35,502 nt of DNA from Oscillospiraceae bacterium (GCA_015068245.1 SVKU01000023.1:1-35502); one strand, 5' to 3'. Counted from the first letter of the stretch, positions 14,022 to 22,373 are shown. Notes: generated by a model from the sequence alone, not told the origin. Program-made: numbers and translations.

Positions 14022-15088
14022 TGAAATACACTATTGAAATCACGGTAGCAGGTTGTACCACAAGCTGCGCTCACTGCTATGTTAATGGTGGTCATGCACC
14101 AACCATGAGTTTTGACAATTTCAGTTTTTGTGCAGAAAAGCTTGCCGAAGTATTTAAATATCTTGATGGCGATATCGCTGTTACAACAGGCAACGAACCT
14201 TTCTGTCATCCTCAAATCACTGAAATACTGGATTGTTTATCATCCACTCTCCCCTGCTATTTCTCATTTGCCGACTATTTCGTCCCAACTACCGGCGCTG
14301 CATTGATAAACCACAAGAAACGAGAACGAATATTGGACCTACTTAGGACGTTCGGTGCTAACGGTTTTATGCTTGCAGTCCACGGCAATAAGCAAACCCA
14401 TGACCGCCTTGTAAATCGAACAGGTTCTTATTACGACATTTTCAAAACTGCCGATTTTTTGACGGCGCACGGTTTGGAAATCCTATTTAATCTAATAGTC
14501 AGTAAACATTTGTATGTCGGGCTTGAAAGTGTTATTGATACGATGCTGTCTTACAAAAAAGCCGATTGCCGCCTCACTGTCCCTATATACGTTCCCACCA
14601 CAAGGATGAAGCAATATCAACAGCACCGCGCAGATGTTCGGGAATGTATCAGGATATCCAAAGTCGCGCATTCCCGAGGCATTAGCACAGATGCTCTTTT
14701 GAAATACTGCGAACAATTCAATGAGCGCTGTATAATTGACAGCATCATTGCAGATGGATTTAACTACGATTCAGAAAAACATCTGGCTCCACAGTGGAAG
14801 TTTTTCAACATCACGCAGGAGCTTGATGTATACTACGGCAATGTTGGTGCACACACAAAACTGTTAGGCAACATGAAAAAGCTAAGCGCAGAACAGCTGG
14901 CGAATAAGTTATCAATGATGCCTGCCAACTATGATTACAATGCTTATTATCCAGACAATGCATTTGAAGATTTGGAGCAAAAGTTCAAATCGCTTTCTTC
15001 AACAAGACCAAGCCTTGTCTACCCTTCAAAACAGGACTGTATTTATGCGCTGCTGCAAGAATTGAACGTTGATAGTTTACTGTTATGA
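14021..15088 (+). CDS. Orphan radical SAM protein
   Basis: The 355-residue protein carries the radical SAM cluster motif C12-x3-C16-x2-C19 in AGCTTSCAHCYVNGG. TTGNEPFCHP at 55-64 is the GxE/P-like strand-2 motif, and LAVHGNKQTHDRLVNRTGSY near 127-146 resembles the SAM-binding region in this superfamily. A [4Fe-4S] cluster would cleave SAM to a 5'-deoxyadenosyl radical. No SPASM or other accessory cluster motif is evident; the C-terminal third is low in Cys. The target is unknown. It stands alone, without maturase partners, and by eye is more AT-rich than the flanking housekeeping genes, which may mean acquisition. AAGGAG precedes the ATG but is partly inside a hairpin. Confidence 0.82.
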   Translation: MKYTIEITVAGCTTSCAHCYVNGGHAPTMSFDNFSFCAEKLAEVFKYLDGDIAVTTGNEPFCHPQITEILDCLSSTLPCYFSFADYFVPTTGAALINHKKRERILDLLRTFGANGFMLAVHGNKQTHDRLVNRTGSYYDIFKTADFLTAHGLEILFNLIVSKHLYVGLESVIDTMLSYKKADCRLTVPIYVPTTRMKQYQQHRADVRECIRISKVAHSRGISTDALLKYCEQFNERCIIDSIIADGFNYDSEKHLAPQWKFFNITQELDVYYGNVGAHTKLLGNMKKLSAEQLANKLSMMPANYDYNAYYPDNAFEDLEQKFKSLSSTRPSLVYPSKQDCIYALLQELNVDSLLL

Positions 15089-15116
15089 AAGATCCTTCGC
15101 TGCGCTCAGGATAACA
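15089..15116. repeat. Short inverted intergenic repeat (CGCTGCGCTCAGGAT type)
   Basis: GATCCTTCGCTGCGCTCAGG followed by ATAACAG is a compact palindromic sequence (ATCC/GGAT, with an AGCGnAGCG-like core). Related TCGCTCGGAATGACAG sequence occurs at 6503. Such fragments are typical dispersed non-coding repeats. Confidence 0.5.
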
Positions 15117-15147
15117 GCGTGATTTGTTTCATACATTCTTTGACAAT

Positions 15148-15173
15148 CGGCGGGAGCAAGCCCCCGCCCTACG
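15148..15173. repeat. GGCGGGAGC-family palindromic repeat
   Basis: An exact copy of the unit GGCGGGAGC...CCCCGCCCTACG, in the convergent gap between the radical SAM gene and clpC. Confidence 0.85.
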
Positions 15174-15202
15174 GCTGCGTGAAATGAGAGAATAACAGCA
15201 TT

Positions 15203-15239
15203 AAAAAAACAAGGCTCCGGGAACAATTCCCGGAGCCTT
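15203..15239 (-). terminator. Terminator of the ctsR-clpC operon
   Basis: AAGGCTCCGGGAA pairs with TTCCCGGAGCCTT around CAA. On the minus strand the stem is followed by a run of seven T. Confidence 0.92.
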
Positions 15240-15254
15240 ATCAGTTATTCACTA

Positions 15255-17705
15255 TTAGTTCTTAGTTATCAGCTTAATAGCGTCGTCCTCCACGTCTGCG
15301 ATGACGGTATCACCTTTTTTTACTCCGCCTGAGAGCATCAGCTCTGCCAGCTGGTCTTCCAGTTCTGTCTGGATGGTGCGTTTCAGCGGACGTGCGCCGT
15401 ACACAGGATCGAATCCCTTTTCGGTCAGTTTATCCAATGCCGCATCTGTTACTTCAATGGTCATTTCCATATCTTTAAGTCTGTCGTTGACGCTTTTGAC
15501 AAGGTTTGCGGCAATCTGCCTTATCTCGTCTTTATTAAGCTGACTGAACACGATTATCTCGTCCAAACGGTTAAGAAACTCAGGACGGAAAGCCTTTTTC
15601 AGTTCCGCCATAACGTCCTGACGAATCTCTTCCGGTGTTCTTTCTCCGCTGTCCTCGTCATCACCGAATCCCAGTCTCTTGCGTTTTTCCGTTATCTTCT
15701 GGGCACCGAGGTTTGATGTCATAACCACAATGGCATTCTTAAAATCCACTGTTCTGCCCTGAGCGTCGGTCAATCGACCGTCTTCCAGGATCTGCAGCAT
15801 GATGTTGAACACGTCCTCATGCGCCTTTTCGATTTCGTCAAACAGGATAACGCAATAAGGTTTACGGCGCACCTTTTCTGTAAGCTGACCGCCTTCGTCA
15901 TAGCCCACGTATCCGGGAGGAGAGCCGATAAGCTTGGATACGGAATGCTTTTCCATATACTCTGACATATCCACTCGTATCATGGCGTTTTCGTCACCGA
16001 ACATGGTTTCTGCCAATGCCTTGCACAGTTCCGTTTTGCCCACGCCTGTGGGGCCAAGGAAGATAAACGAACCAATTGGACGTTTGGGATCTTTAAGCCC
16101 CGTCCTGCCGCGGCGGATAGCTCTTGCCACAGCGGATACGGCATCGTTCTGACCGATCATGCGCTGATGGAGTGTTTCTTCCAGTTTAAGCAGCCGCTGT
16201 CCTTCGTCCTCAGTCAACTGGGTCACAGGAACCCCCGTCCAGACTGATACTACGGAGGCAATATCCTGTTCTCCCACACAGCCGGACATACTGTTGCTGT
16301 CGTTCCACTGGCTGCGGCGGGATTCCAGTTCTCCCAGAACCTGAGTTTCTTCGTCACGGATCTTTGCAGCCTGTTCAAAGTTCTGAGCCTGAATAGCTTC
16401 CTCTTTGCTGATTGCAAGTTTTTCTGCCTTTTCTTCCAGTTCCTTAAGGTCAGGCGGTGCAGTCAGGTTGTTCATTCGCACTCTGGAAGCCGCTTCGTCT
16501 ATAAGGTCGATAGCCTTATCCGGCAGGAATCTGTCGGTAATATAGCGTCTGGACATGTTAACCGCCGCAACGATGGCTTCATCTGTGATTTTAAGTTTGT
16601 GGTGGGCTTCGTATTTATCCCGCAGCCCCTTGAGTATTTCAATTGTCTCTTCGGGTGTTGGTTCCCCTACCGTTACAGGCTGGAATCTGCGCTCCAGTGC
16701 TGCGTCTTTTTCAATGTGTTTCCTGTATTCGTTAAGTGTTGTGGCACCGACTACACGCAGTTCTCCCCTGCCCAATGCAGGCTTGATGATATTTGCCGCA
16801 TCAATAGCACCTTCAGCACTGCCCGCTCCCACAATGGTGTGCAGTTCGTCGATAAAAAGTATCACATTTTGAGCTTTTTTCGCCTCGTCGATGACCTCTT
16901 TTATGCGCTCTTCGAATTCACCGCGATATTTTGTTCCTGCTACCATTCCGGACAGGTCGAGGGAAACAATACGCTTATCTCTAAGGTTTTCAGGTACATC
17001 ACCGGAAGCGATTTTCTGTGCCAGTCCTTCAGCTATGGCTGTTTTGCCAACACCTGGTTCGCCTATGAGTACGGGGTTATTTTTTGTTCTTCGGCTGAGT
17101 ATCTGGATTACACGCTGTATCTCATCTCCCCTGCCGATGACAGGGTCAAGGCGTCCGCATCTGGCTTCTTCCGTCAGGTCGGTGGAGTACTGGTCCAGCG
17201 TTTTTGTACTTTCGCTGCCTTTGCTTTTCTGCTTCTGACCTGCGCTGCCGGAAGGACTTACAGCAGAAACTCCGCCTAGCATATTTATGATATCGCTGAA
17301 CATCTGGTTGATATTTACTCCCAGAGAAGTGATGATTTTTGCGGCTATGCAATCGCTTTCACGAAGGATCCCCATAAGCAGGTGCTCGGTACCCACATAA
17401 TTGTGACCGAATCTGTTGGCTTCGGTAACTGCCAGTTCTATGATATGTTTTGATCTGGGAGTCAGTCCCTGGGCAGGTGCTGCTCCGGGTTCTCCCACAC
17501 CTACAGATTTGACGATAGTATCTTTTATCTTATCGGCACTGATGCCGCTGCTGATAAGCACTTTACCCGCAACACCATCCTTTTCTCTGGCCAATCCCAG
17601 CAGCAGATGTTCACTGCCCACATAGCCGTGTCCAAGTTCTGTTGCTGCTTCCTGCGCAAGAGAGAATACCTCCTGTGCTCTTTCGGTAAAACGGTTTTCG
17701 TTCAT
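15255..17705 (-). CDS. clpC: ATP-dependent Clp protease ATP-binding subunit ClpC
   Basis: The 816-residue Hsp100 unfoldase has two N-terminal Clp repeats ([31 protein letters not shown] and the repeat [17 protein letters not shown]). The first AAA+ domain has Walker [16 protein letters not shown] and Walker [15 protein letters not shown]. The middle UVR-type coiled coil is around [18 protein letters not shown]. The second AAA+ domain has [16 protein letters not shown] and [16 protein letters not shown]. ClpC works with ClpP and the McsB adaptor to degrade damaged or arginine-phosphorylated proteins. The ATG at 17705 has AAAGGAG eight bases upstream; the in-frame GTG at 17711 is less well placed. 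It is the last gene of the ctsR operon, 21 bp after mcsB. Confidence 0.97.
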   Translation of the reverse strand: MNENRFTERAQEVFSLAQEAATELGHGYVGSEHLLLGLAREKDGVAGKVLISSGISADKIKDTIVKSVGVGEPGAAPAQGLTPRSKHIIELAVTEANRFGHNYVGTEHLLMGILRESDCIAAKIITSLGVNINQMFSDIINMLGGVSAVSPSGSAGQKQKSKGSESTKTLDQYSTDLTEEARCGRLDPVIGRGDEIQRVIQILSRRTKNNPVLIGEPGVGKTAIAEGLAQKIASGDVPENLRDKRIVSLDLSGMVAGTKYRGEFEERIKEVIDEAKKAQNVILFIDELHTIVGAGSAEGAIDAANIIKPALGRGELRVVGATTLNEYRKHIEKDAALERRFQPVTVGEPTPEETIEILKGLRDKYEAHHKLKITDEAIVAAVNMSRRYITDRFLPDKAIDLIDEAASRVRMNNLTAPPDLKELEEKAEKLAISKEEAIQAQNFEQAAKIRDEETQVLGELESRRSQWNDSNSMSGCVGEQDIASVVSVWTGVPVTQLTEDEGQRLLKLEETLHQRMIGQNDAVSAVARAIRRGRTGLKDPKRPIGSFIFLGPTGVGKTELCKALAETMFGDENAMIRVDMSEYMEKHSVSKLIGSPPGYVGYDEGGQLTEKVRRKPYCVILFDEIEKAHEDVFNIMLQILEDGRLTDAQGRTVDFKNAIVVMTSNLGAQKITEKRKRLGFGDDEDSGERTPEEIRQDVMAELKKAFRPEFLNRLDEIIVFSQLNKDEIRQIAANLVKSVNDRLKDMEMTIEVTDAALDKLTEKGFDPVYGARPLKRTIQTELEDQLAELMLSGGVKKGDTVIADVEDDAIKLITKN

Positions 17706-17726
17706 ATGCACAACTCCTTTCGAGTC

Positions 17727-18758
17727 CTATTTGTCAAACACAGCCGATACGGACTGCCGCATCAGCTCCGATCGTTTTTTGTCACGCTGTGCAGGGGTGA
17801 CGCTGCCTTCAAGCAGTTCGGTTATGGATGCCGGCCCTACCTCCCACTGCAGGCGGTTTATCTTCTCAATAGTTATACCCTTCAAAAGCCCCATCGATAC
17901 GCCAAGACGCATGTCTGAAAGCAGTCTGTGAGCTTCGTCGGAGGTCATAAGCCGTGCTGATGCCAAAGTTCCTGCGGCTCTCCAGACTTTGTCCTCCAGT
18001 GCGGTGGGGTTTTCCGCACTCATGTTTATTCTTGCGGCACGTTCCTGAGCGATAATGCTTTTTACCGCTTCGCTTAGCCGTGACACCGTTTCTTCTTCCG
18101 TCATGCCCAAAGTGAGCTGGTTAGAGAATTGGTACATGGCACCGATAGCTTTGGTTCCCTCACCGTAAAGGCCTCGGACTGCAAATCCCAGTTTTTCCGC
18201 AGAGCTGACAATTCCTCGAATTGCGCCAGACTCGGTCAATGCAGGTAAATGAAGCATAACTCCCGCGCGAAGTCCTGTGCCAAGATTGGTGGGGCACGAT
18301 GTCAGGTATCCTTTTCGGGTATCAAACGCCATAGACTCCCCTTCTTCAAGCAGTTTGTCGATGGATTCGGCACGTCTTAGGCAATCATCAAGGCAGAATC
18401 CGCTGCCCATGATCTGAATGCGCAGATGGTCTTCCTCATTTACCATTACGCTTACGCTGTCATCTCGGGACAGTATGGCTCCACAGGGTCTTTGTGCAAG
18501 TGCCATTTCCCGGGAAATAAGGTGGCGTTCAACCAAAGATTCCGCTTCGTTTTTATTGCTCATATCCACCAGGCGAAACTCTATGCCGCCTGCACTGCCC
18601 AGCATTTTTTCCGAAACTCTGTCAAGCACCTGCTGTGCCTGCTCGGCGGTCATTCTGTTAGGAAAAGGTATATTGCTGAAGTTTCTGGCGAGACGAACCC
18701 TGGTAGAAACAGCGATATCACTGTCAATTCCCGCCAGTTCATACCATTTTGTAATCAT
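17727..18758 (-). CDS. mcsB: Protein arginine kinase McsB
   Basis: The 343-residue protein belongs to the phosphagen kinase family. Recognisable parts are STRVRLARNFSNIPFPNRM near the N-terminus, NEEDHLRIQ near residue 110 and the SCPTNLGTGLRAGVMLHLP block near 155-173. McsB phosphorylates arginines on CtsR and on misfolded proteins, marking them for ClpC-ClpP. The start ATG directly abuts the mcsA stop codon (TAAATG), so translation is coupled, and McsA is its activator. The C-terminal dimerisation region is present and the length is normal. Confidence 0.96.
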   Translation of the reverse strand: MITKWYELAGIDSDIAVSTRVRLARNFSNIPFPNRMTAEQAQQVLDRVSEKMLGSAGGIEFRLVDMSNKNEAESLVERHLISREMALAQRPCGAILSRDDSVSVMVNEEDHLRIQIMGSGFCLDDCLRRAESIDKLLEEGESMAFDTRKGYLTSCPTNLGTGLRAGVMLHLPALTESGAIRGIVSSAEKLGFAVRGLYGEGTKAIGAMYQFSNQLTLGMTEEETVSRLSEAVKSIIAQERAARINMSAENPTALEDKVWRAAGTLASARLMTSDEAHRLLSDMRLGVSMGLLKGITIEKINRLQWEVGPASITELLEGSVTPAQRDKKRSELMRQSVSAVFDK

Positions 18759-19121
18759 TTACTTTCCCTCCAGTTCTCTGATCCTGTCCCGCAGTTCGGC
18801 AGCTTTCAGGTAGTCTTCTGCTTCCACGGCAGATTTGAGCTGTTGTCTGAGCTGAGATATCTCTCTTTCCTGCTTCTGCTCGGGTGTTCCGCCTCCCGGG
18901 ATGCGTCCATTATGAGTAACACTACCGTGTATTCTTTTGATGTATGGGTCTAAAACAGATGCAAAAACCTCGTAGCACTTGGCACAACCCGCCTTACCGG
19001 TTTTCTTGATTGTGTTTGCTGTAGCTCCGCATAAAGGACAGGTTATCCCGTCGGAAAGCTTTTGCTCTGTGTACCACAGTACAGAGGGCGATCCATATTG
19101 ATTTCCGAAATTGATATACAT
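18759..19121 (-). CDS. mcsA: McsA-like activator of protein arginine kinase, short form
   Basis: The protein has 120 residues against roughly 170-185 in Bacillus. It keeps one zinc finger (C28-x2-C31 and C46-x2-C49, with GCAKCYEVF) and a C-terminal UVR coiled-coil motif near 86-118 (LKSAVEAEDYLKAAELRDRI). The first N-terminal CxxC finger of the longer form is missing. The ATG at 19121 has AAGG at good spacing, and only 24 bp separate it from ctsR, so there is no room for the missing part. McsA activates McsB and helps control CtsR. The reduced form may have lost one binding function. Confidence 0.9.
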   Translation of the reverse strand: MYINFGNQYGSPSVLWYTEQKLSDGITCPLCGATANTIKKTGKAGCAKCYEVFASVLDPYIKRIHGSVTHNGRIPGGGTPEQKQEREISQLRQQLKSAVEAEDYLKAAELRDRIRELEGK

Positions 19122-19145
19122 TAGAATTACCTTCTTTCCGATGAA

Positions 19146-19595
19146 TTATCTGATGGTATTTACAAGTATCTGCTTTAGTATGCCCGCTCTGATGTAAGGT
19201 CTTACCTCAGGAGCTGCGGCTTTTAGAGCCGTTTCACCAACAGCTGCCAGCGCTGCGGATGCAACCTCTTCGGATATTACCTCTGCAGACGCAAGGTTTG
19301 ACAGTATGGCATTGGCAGAACGTATATCGATACTGCTGCCGATAGAATTGACTGCATGCATCAGCAGGCTTCTTCTGTCTGATGTAACTCTGCTTATCCT
19401 TATATATCCTCCTCCACCCCTGCGGCTTTCGACTATAAAGCCATGTTCGGGCGAAAAACGGGTTGAGATAACGTAGTTTATCTGGCTTGGAACACAGCCA
19501 AATCTGTCTGCCAGTTCGCGGCGCTGGAGTTCAACCTCACCGCCACCACTCATTTCTTTCATTATGAAGGTTGCTATAAGATCTGCAATACCCAT
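19146..19595 (-). CDS. ctsR: Transcriptional repressor CtsR
   Basis: The 149-residue protein starts GIADLIATFIMKEMS, with the winged-helix region VELQRRELADRFGCVPSQINYVISTRFSPEHGFIVESRRGGGGYIRI near 20-67, including the tetraglycine wing RGGGGYIRI that senses heat in CtsR. The C-terminal domain, recognised by McsB and ClpC, follows. It represses clp genes by binding tandem heptads; matching sites lie upstream at 19617-19655 and 19698-19717. It is the first gene of the operon and therefore autoregulated. Confidence 0.97.
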   Translation of the reverse strand: MGIADLIATFIMKEMSGGGEVELQRRELADRFGCVPSQINYVISTRFSPEHGFIVESRRGGGGYIRISRVTSDRRSLLMHAVNSIGSSIDIRSANAILSNLASAEVISEEVASAALAAVGETALKAAAPEVRPYIRAGILKQILVNTIR

Positions 19596-19616
19596 ATTTA
19601 TATCAGTCCTTCCGTA

Positions 19617-19655
19617 TTGACTTTATTTGACTTTTTGACTTTCTCTGACTTTTAC
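19617..19655. promoter_or_regulatory. Cluster of CtsR-like heptad repeats, ctsR-proximal
   Basis: TTGAC recurs at 19617, 19627 and 19635, with CTGAC at 19645, each followed by TTT, giving AAAGTCA-type heptads at 8-10 bp spacing on the minus strand. The pattern resembles the CtsR consensus GGTCAAA-N3-GGTCAAA with A for the first G. It lies between the transcription start and the ctsR ribosome binding site. Confidence 0.65.
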
Positions 19656-19661
19656 GAGTTC

Positions 19662-19690
19662 AGTATATCATTAGCACTCTCCATTGTCAA
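19662..19690 (-). promoter_or_regulatory. Promoter of the ctsR operon
   Basis: On the minus strand TTGACA (19685-19690) and TATACT (19662-19667) have a 17-bp spacer. Most of the promoter is inside the CIRCE element, so HrcA binding would occlude it. Confidence 0.85.
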
Positions 19691-19697
19691 GTGCTAA
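19671..19697. promoter_or_regulatory. CIRCE element (HrcA operator)
   Basis: TTAGCACTC-N9-AAGTGCTAA matches the CIRCE consensus TTAGCACTC-N9-GAGTGCTAA except for one base. It overlaps the -35 and spacer of the ctsR operon promoter, which places the operon under HrcA as well as CtsR. Confidence 0.93.
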
Positions 19698-19717
19698 TTT
19701 TGACTTTCTCTGACTTT
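19698..19717. promoter_or_regulatory. CtsR-like heptad pair upstream of the promoter
   Basis: TTTTGACTTTCTCTGACTTT is a direct heptad pair (TTGACTT-N3-TTGACTT-like) identical in its core TTGACTTTCTCTGACTTT to the site at 19636-19653. The two sites flank the promoter on both sides. Confidence 0.65.
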
Positions 19718-19805
19718 TTGGTTATAGCGGTTTTGGCTGCAAAAAAGTTAGCAAAAGGTAACTCTTTGGAGAAATATGTTTTTCAATCAAGTTAAAAAAT
19801 TCTTA

Positions 19806-19833
19806 TTGCTTTTTATCGAAATAGTGTTATAAT
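19806..19833 (+). promoter_or_regulatory. Promoter of the ferredoxin gene
   Basis: TTGCTT (19806-19811) and TATAAT (19828-19833) are 16 bp apart, about 57 bp before the start codon. Confidence 0.65.
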
Positions 19834-19890
19834 GACTGCGAAAGTAAGTCTTTTACTTCACTATTGAATAATAATCGGAGGTTACATACA

Positions 19891-20061
19891 ATGGCATATT
19901 TCATTAACGACGATTGCATCAGCTGCGGTTCCTGCGCTTCCGTTTGCCCCCTGGGTATCATCGAAGCCGGCGACAGCAAGTACGTTATCGACGCTGAACA
20001 GTGCGTTGAATGCGGCACCTGCGCCGACGCTTGCCCCATGGGCGCTATCTCTCAGCAGTAA
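19891..20061 (+). CDS. 2[4Fe-4S] ferredoxin
   Basis: This 56-residue clostridial-type ferredoxin has two CxxCxxCxxxCP motifs: C9, C12, C15, C19 and C38, C41, C44, C48. The two halves are related by internal duplication and each binds one low-potential [4Fe-4S] cluster. It carries electrons between oxidoreductases such as pyruvate:ferredoxin oxidoreductase and hydrogenase in fermentation. CGGAGG precedes the ATG. The codon set is narrow and GC-ending, which fits high expression. It appears monocistronic, although the hairpin behind it lacks a U-tract, so transcription could continue into trmN6. Confidence 0.96.
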   Translation: MAYFINDDCISCGSCASVCPLGIIEAGDSKYVIDAEQCVECGTCADACPMGAISQQ

Positions 20062-20082
20062 TCATAGTTAGTTCTATTGACA

Positions 20083-20117
20083 TTTACCCGGATATTCAAT
20101 TAGAATATCCGGGTAAA
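20083..20117. other. Stable hairpin after ferredoxin, without a U-tract
   Basis: TTTACCCGGATATTC pairs perfectly with GAATATCCGGGTAAA around AATTA, a 15-bp stem. What follows is AACATTTATG on the plus strand, not a T-run, and the minus strand has none either. It may protect the ferredoxin mRNA 3' end or act as a processing or weak termination site before trmN6. Confidence 0.6.
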
Positions 20118-20147
20118 ACATTTATGTAACACAGCGGTATTGGAATT

Positions 20148-20861
20148 ATGGAATATTCTGAATTTATACCTAACTCAGGATACAGACTGATACAGGACGA
20201 CACTCATTTTCGTCTCGGAACAGACAGTATTCTGCTGGCAGCCTTTGCTTCATACAAAAAGAATATGCGTATTTGTGATCTGGGCTGCGGAGGCGGCGCT
20301 TTGATGATACTTGCCGCCGGTCGTGCTCCAACCGCAAAAATTGACGGACTGGAGATCCTCCCTTCAGCTGTTGAGCTGGCACAGCGCAATATCACTCTTA
20401 ATCAACTGAACGACCGATTGACTGTTACACCCGGCGATATCGGAAACGTCAAAGGTATCTTGCCCGCAAATGGCTATGACCTTGTAATATCCAACCCGCC
20501 GTACTTTTCCTCAGGTCCTGTGTCCTCTTCTGCCGAGATTGCGTCAGCCAGAAGTGAGAGTTCCTGTACGCTGAAGGAACTGTGTGCCGCAGCATCCCTG
20601 CTGCTGAAAAGCGGCGGCAAAGTTGCCATCGTTTATCGCTGCGAACGTCTGGCAGAGTTGATTTCAGAACTGAAAAGCGTAAACCTTGAGCCAAAACGTC
20701 TGCGATTCGTATCTTACAATTCAAAGAAACCGCCAAAGGTGTTTATGATCGAAGCAATGCTGGATGCCAAACCGGGGCTTACAGTTGAAGCTCCGCTGTT
20801 TATCTCAGACGATAACGGGAATACCTCTGATGAGGTCAAAAAAATTTATGGAATGGACTAA
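20148..20861 (+). CDS. trmN6: tRNA1(Val) (adenine37-N6)-methyltransferase, TrmN6-like
   Basis: The 237-residue protein has the typical N-terminus GYRLIQDDTHFRLGTDSILLAAF, the SAM-binding motif ICDLGCGGGALMILAAGR near residues 41-58, IDGLEILPSAVELAQRNI, and the catalytic NPPY tetrad in VISNPPYFSSG near 115-125. It belongs to the YfiC family of N6-adenine methyltransferases, which modify A37 of tRNA(Val). The Bacillus YabB homologue lies in the same arrangement before the rsmI homologue yabC, which supports the call. The stop is four bases before the rsmI ATG, so the two are coupled. Confidence 0.9.
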   Translation: MEYSEFIPNSGYRLIQDDTHFRLGTDSILLAAFASYKKNMRICDLGCGGGALMILAAGRAPTAKIDGLEILPSAVELAQRNITLNQLNDRLTVTPGDIGNVKGILPANGYDLVISNPPYFSSGPVSSSAEIASARSESSCTLKELCAAASLLLKSGGKVAIVYRCERLAELISELKSVNLEPKRLRFVSYNSKKPPKVFMIEAMLDAKPGLTVEAPLFISDDNGNTSDEVKKIYGMD

Positions 20862-20865
20862 CGAT

Positions 20866-21696
20866 ATGTCAGGAACTTTGTATATTGTTGCAACACCCAT
20901 CGGTAACCTTGGTGATATCTCAAACAGGTGCCGGAAAACTCTTGAATCAGTGGACTTCATTGCAGCCGAAGATACCCGCGTTACCCTTAAACTGCTCAAC
21001 CATTTGGATATCAAAAAACCCATGGTCAGCTATTATGAACACAACAGGGCAGGTTCCGGCCAGAAAATTGCCGACCGTATCCTTGCCGGAGAAAACTGCG
21101 CATTGGTCACCGATGCAGGAACTCCCGCAATCAGCGATCCCGGTGAGGATATTGTTAAACTGTGCAGAAGTTTAGCTATTCCCGTGACCGCTATCCCCGG
21201 CCCCTGCGCCATTATAGATGCCCTTGCCATTTCCGGAATGCCTACCCAGCGGTTTACCTTTGAGGGTTTTCTGTCTACCAACGGAAAAAACCGCCGTCAG
21301 CACCTTTTGGAGCTGGTGGGTGAAAAGCGTACTATGGTTTTTTATGAGGCCCCCCATAAGCTGCTGAAAACTCTTGCCGATATGCTTTCTGCCTTTGGTA
21401 ACCGTGAGCTGGCTCTTTGCCGTGAGCTTACAAAACTCCACGAAGAGGTTCGTTTGACCTCTCTGCAGGAAGCTGTGGATTACTACACCGAGAATCCTCC
21501 GAGAGGAGAATTTGTGTTGGTAATCAGAGGCTGCACCGAGCCTGAAGAAGAAATGAACATGGAACAGGCTCTTGAGTTGGTTGCTCAGCTTCGCAGCGAT
21601 GGAAGTTCACTGAAAGACGCAGTAAAAAGAGTCTCCTCCGAACACGGCATTTCAAAGAACGACCTTTACGATGCGGCAGTAAAATCCGAAGACTGA
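20866..21696 (+). CDS. rsmI: 16S rRNA (cytidine1402-2'-O)-methyltransferase RsmI
   Basis: The 276-residue tetrapyrrole-methylase-fold protein begins GTLYIVATPIGNLGDIS. It contains DFIAAEDTRVTLKLLNHLDI, the signature LVTDAGTPAISDPGEDIV, IPGPCAIIDALAISGMPTQRFTFEGFL and EAPHKLLKTL. RsmI adds the 2'-O-methyl group at C1402 in the ribosomal P site. I chose the ATG at 20866 because the protein then begins at the family N-terminus; ATG 20848 in frame is possible but lies inside trmN6. Translation is probably coupled to trmN6, since a strong Shine-Dalgarno site is missing. Confidence 0.96.
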   Translation: MSGTLYIVATPIGNLGDISNRCRKTLESVDFIAAEDTRVTLKLLNHLDIKKPMVSYYEHNRAGSGQKIADRILAGENCALVTDAGTPAISDPGEDIVKLCRSLAIPVTAIPGPCAIIDALAISGMPTQRFTFEGFLSTNGKNRRQHLLELVGEKRTMVFYEAPHKLLKTLADMLSAFGNRELALCRELTKLHEEVRLTSLQEAVDYYTENPPRGEFVLVIRGCTEPEEEMNMEQALELVAQLRSDGSSLKDAVKRVSSEHGISKNDLYDAAVKSED

Positions 21697-21841
21697 CTGT
21701 CTCCGGCGCAAAATCTCAATTTACATTTTTTACAATATTTTCTATCGATTTCTCTACTATTGGTAATCATATTTTCATTATTTCTTCACTTTATTACTTA
21801 TTTTCACCACATTTCGTCAAATTTTAAACAATATGTATAGT

Positions 21842-21900
21842 CAAAAAACAGCACCGCCAATGCCCGGTCACGGCATCAAGGCGGTGCTGTTTTCTTTTTT
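21842..21900. terminator. Bidirectional terminator between rsmI and the AbrB-like gene
   Basis: AAAACAGCACCGCC (21845-21858) pairs with GGCGGTGCTGTTTT (21880-21893) and the loop holds a small TGCC/GGCA stem. T-runs follow on both strands. Confidence 0.88.
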
Positions 21901-21916
21901 CGTCGTCCGGATGATA

Positions 21917-22162
21917 TCAGCCCAGTTTCTGGATCTCTTTAAGGCAGGAGGGGCAGATATTTTTGCCCTTATAGTTGACAATATCCTTTGCATCAGAGCA
22001 GAAAATACAGGCAGGCTCGTGCTTTTTAAGGATAATCATGTTGCCTTCGGTGTAAATCTCGATAGGATCTCTTTCTGCGATATCAAGAGTTCGGCAAAGT
22101 TCGATAGGTATTACGATTCTTCTGAGGTCATCAAGTTTCCTGACTATACCGGTGGATTTCAA
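21917..22162 (-). CDS. AbrB/SpoVT-like transition-state regulator with zinc-ribbon tail
   Basis: The 81-residue protein has the AbrB swapped-hairpin domain GIVRKLDDLRRIVIPIELCRTLDI at 5-28 and then IEIYTEGNMIILKKHEP. A C-terminal zinc-ribbon-like part uses C52-x2-C55 and C70-x2-C73. AbrB proteins bind DNA as dimers or tetramers and control the shift to stationary phase and sporulation; short Clostridia versions often have this Cys tail. The start is TTG at 22162, with AAGGGAG nine bases upstream. A consensus-like promoter at 22232-22259 drives it. It is divergent from spmAB, which might be under its control, but that is inference. Confidence 0.9.
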   Translation of the reverse strand: MKSTGIVRKLDDLRRIVIPIELCRTLDIAERDPIEIYTEGNMIILKKHEPACIFCSDAKDIVNYKGKNICPSCLKEIQKLG

Positions 22163-22231
22163 GTTGGCTACTCCCTTTCATCTTTTGTCGATTGCATATG
22201 TAATATCTCAAATATGCTTTTTCTATGTCGT

Positions 22232-22259
22232 ATTATAACATATTGTAATTGCTTGTCAA
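22232..22259 (-). promoter_or_regulatory. Promoter of the AbrB-like gene
   Basis: On the minus strand perfect TTGACA (22254-22259) and TATAAT (22232-22237) hexamers are 16 bp apart. Confidence 0.75.
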
Positions 22260-22309
22260 TGCAAAATTGGAAATTGTTTTCATGTTTTTTAGTGATTTTT
22301 GTTATAATT

Positions 22310-22318
22310 TGGAAATGC
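22310..22318 (+). promoter_or_regulatory. Extended -10 promoter candidate for spmAB
   Basis: TGTTATAAT (TGn plus TATAAT) lies about 55 bp before spmA without a clear -35 box. A sporulation sigma factor could instead be used; I cannot identify its elements with confidence. Confidence 0.35.
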
Positions 22319-22373
22319 AACGTCAGTAATATCAAATGCTTATCAATAGTATATATATGAAAGAAAGGACGTG

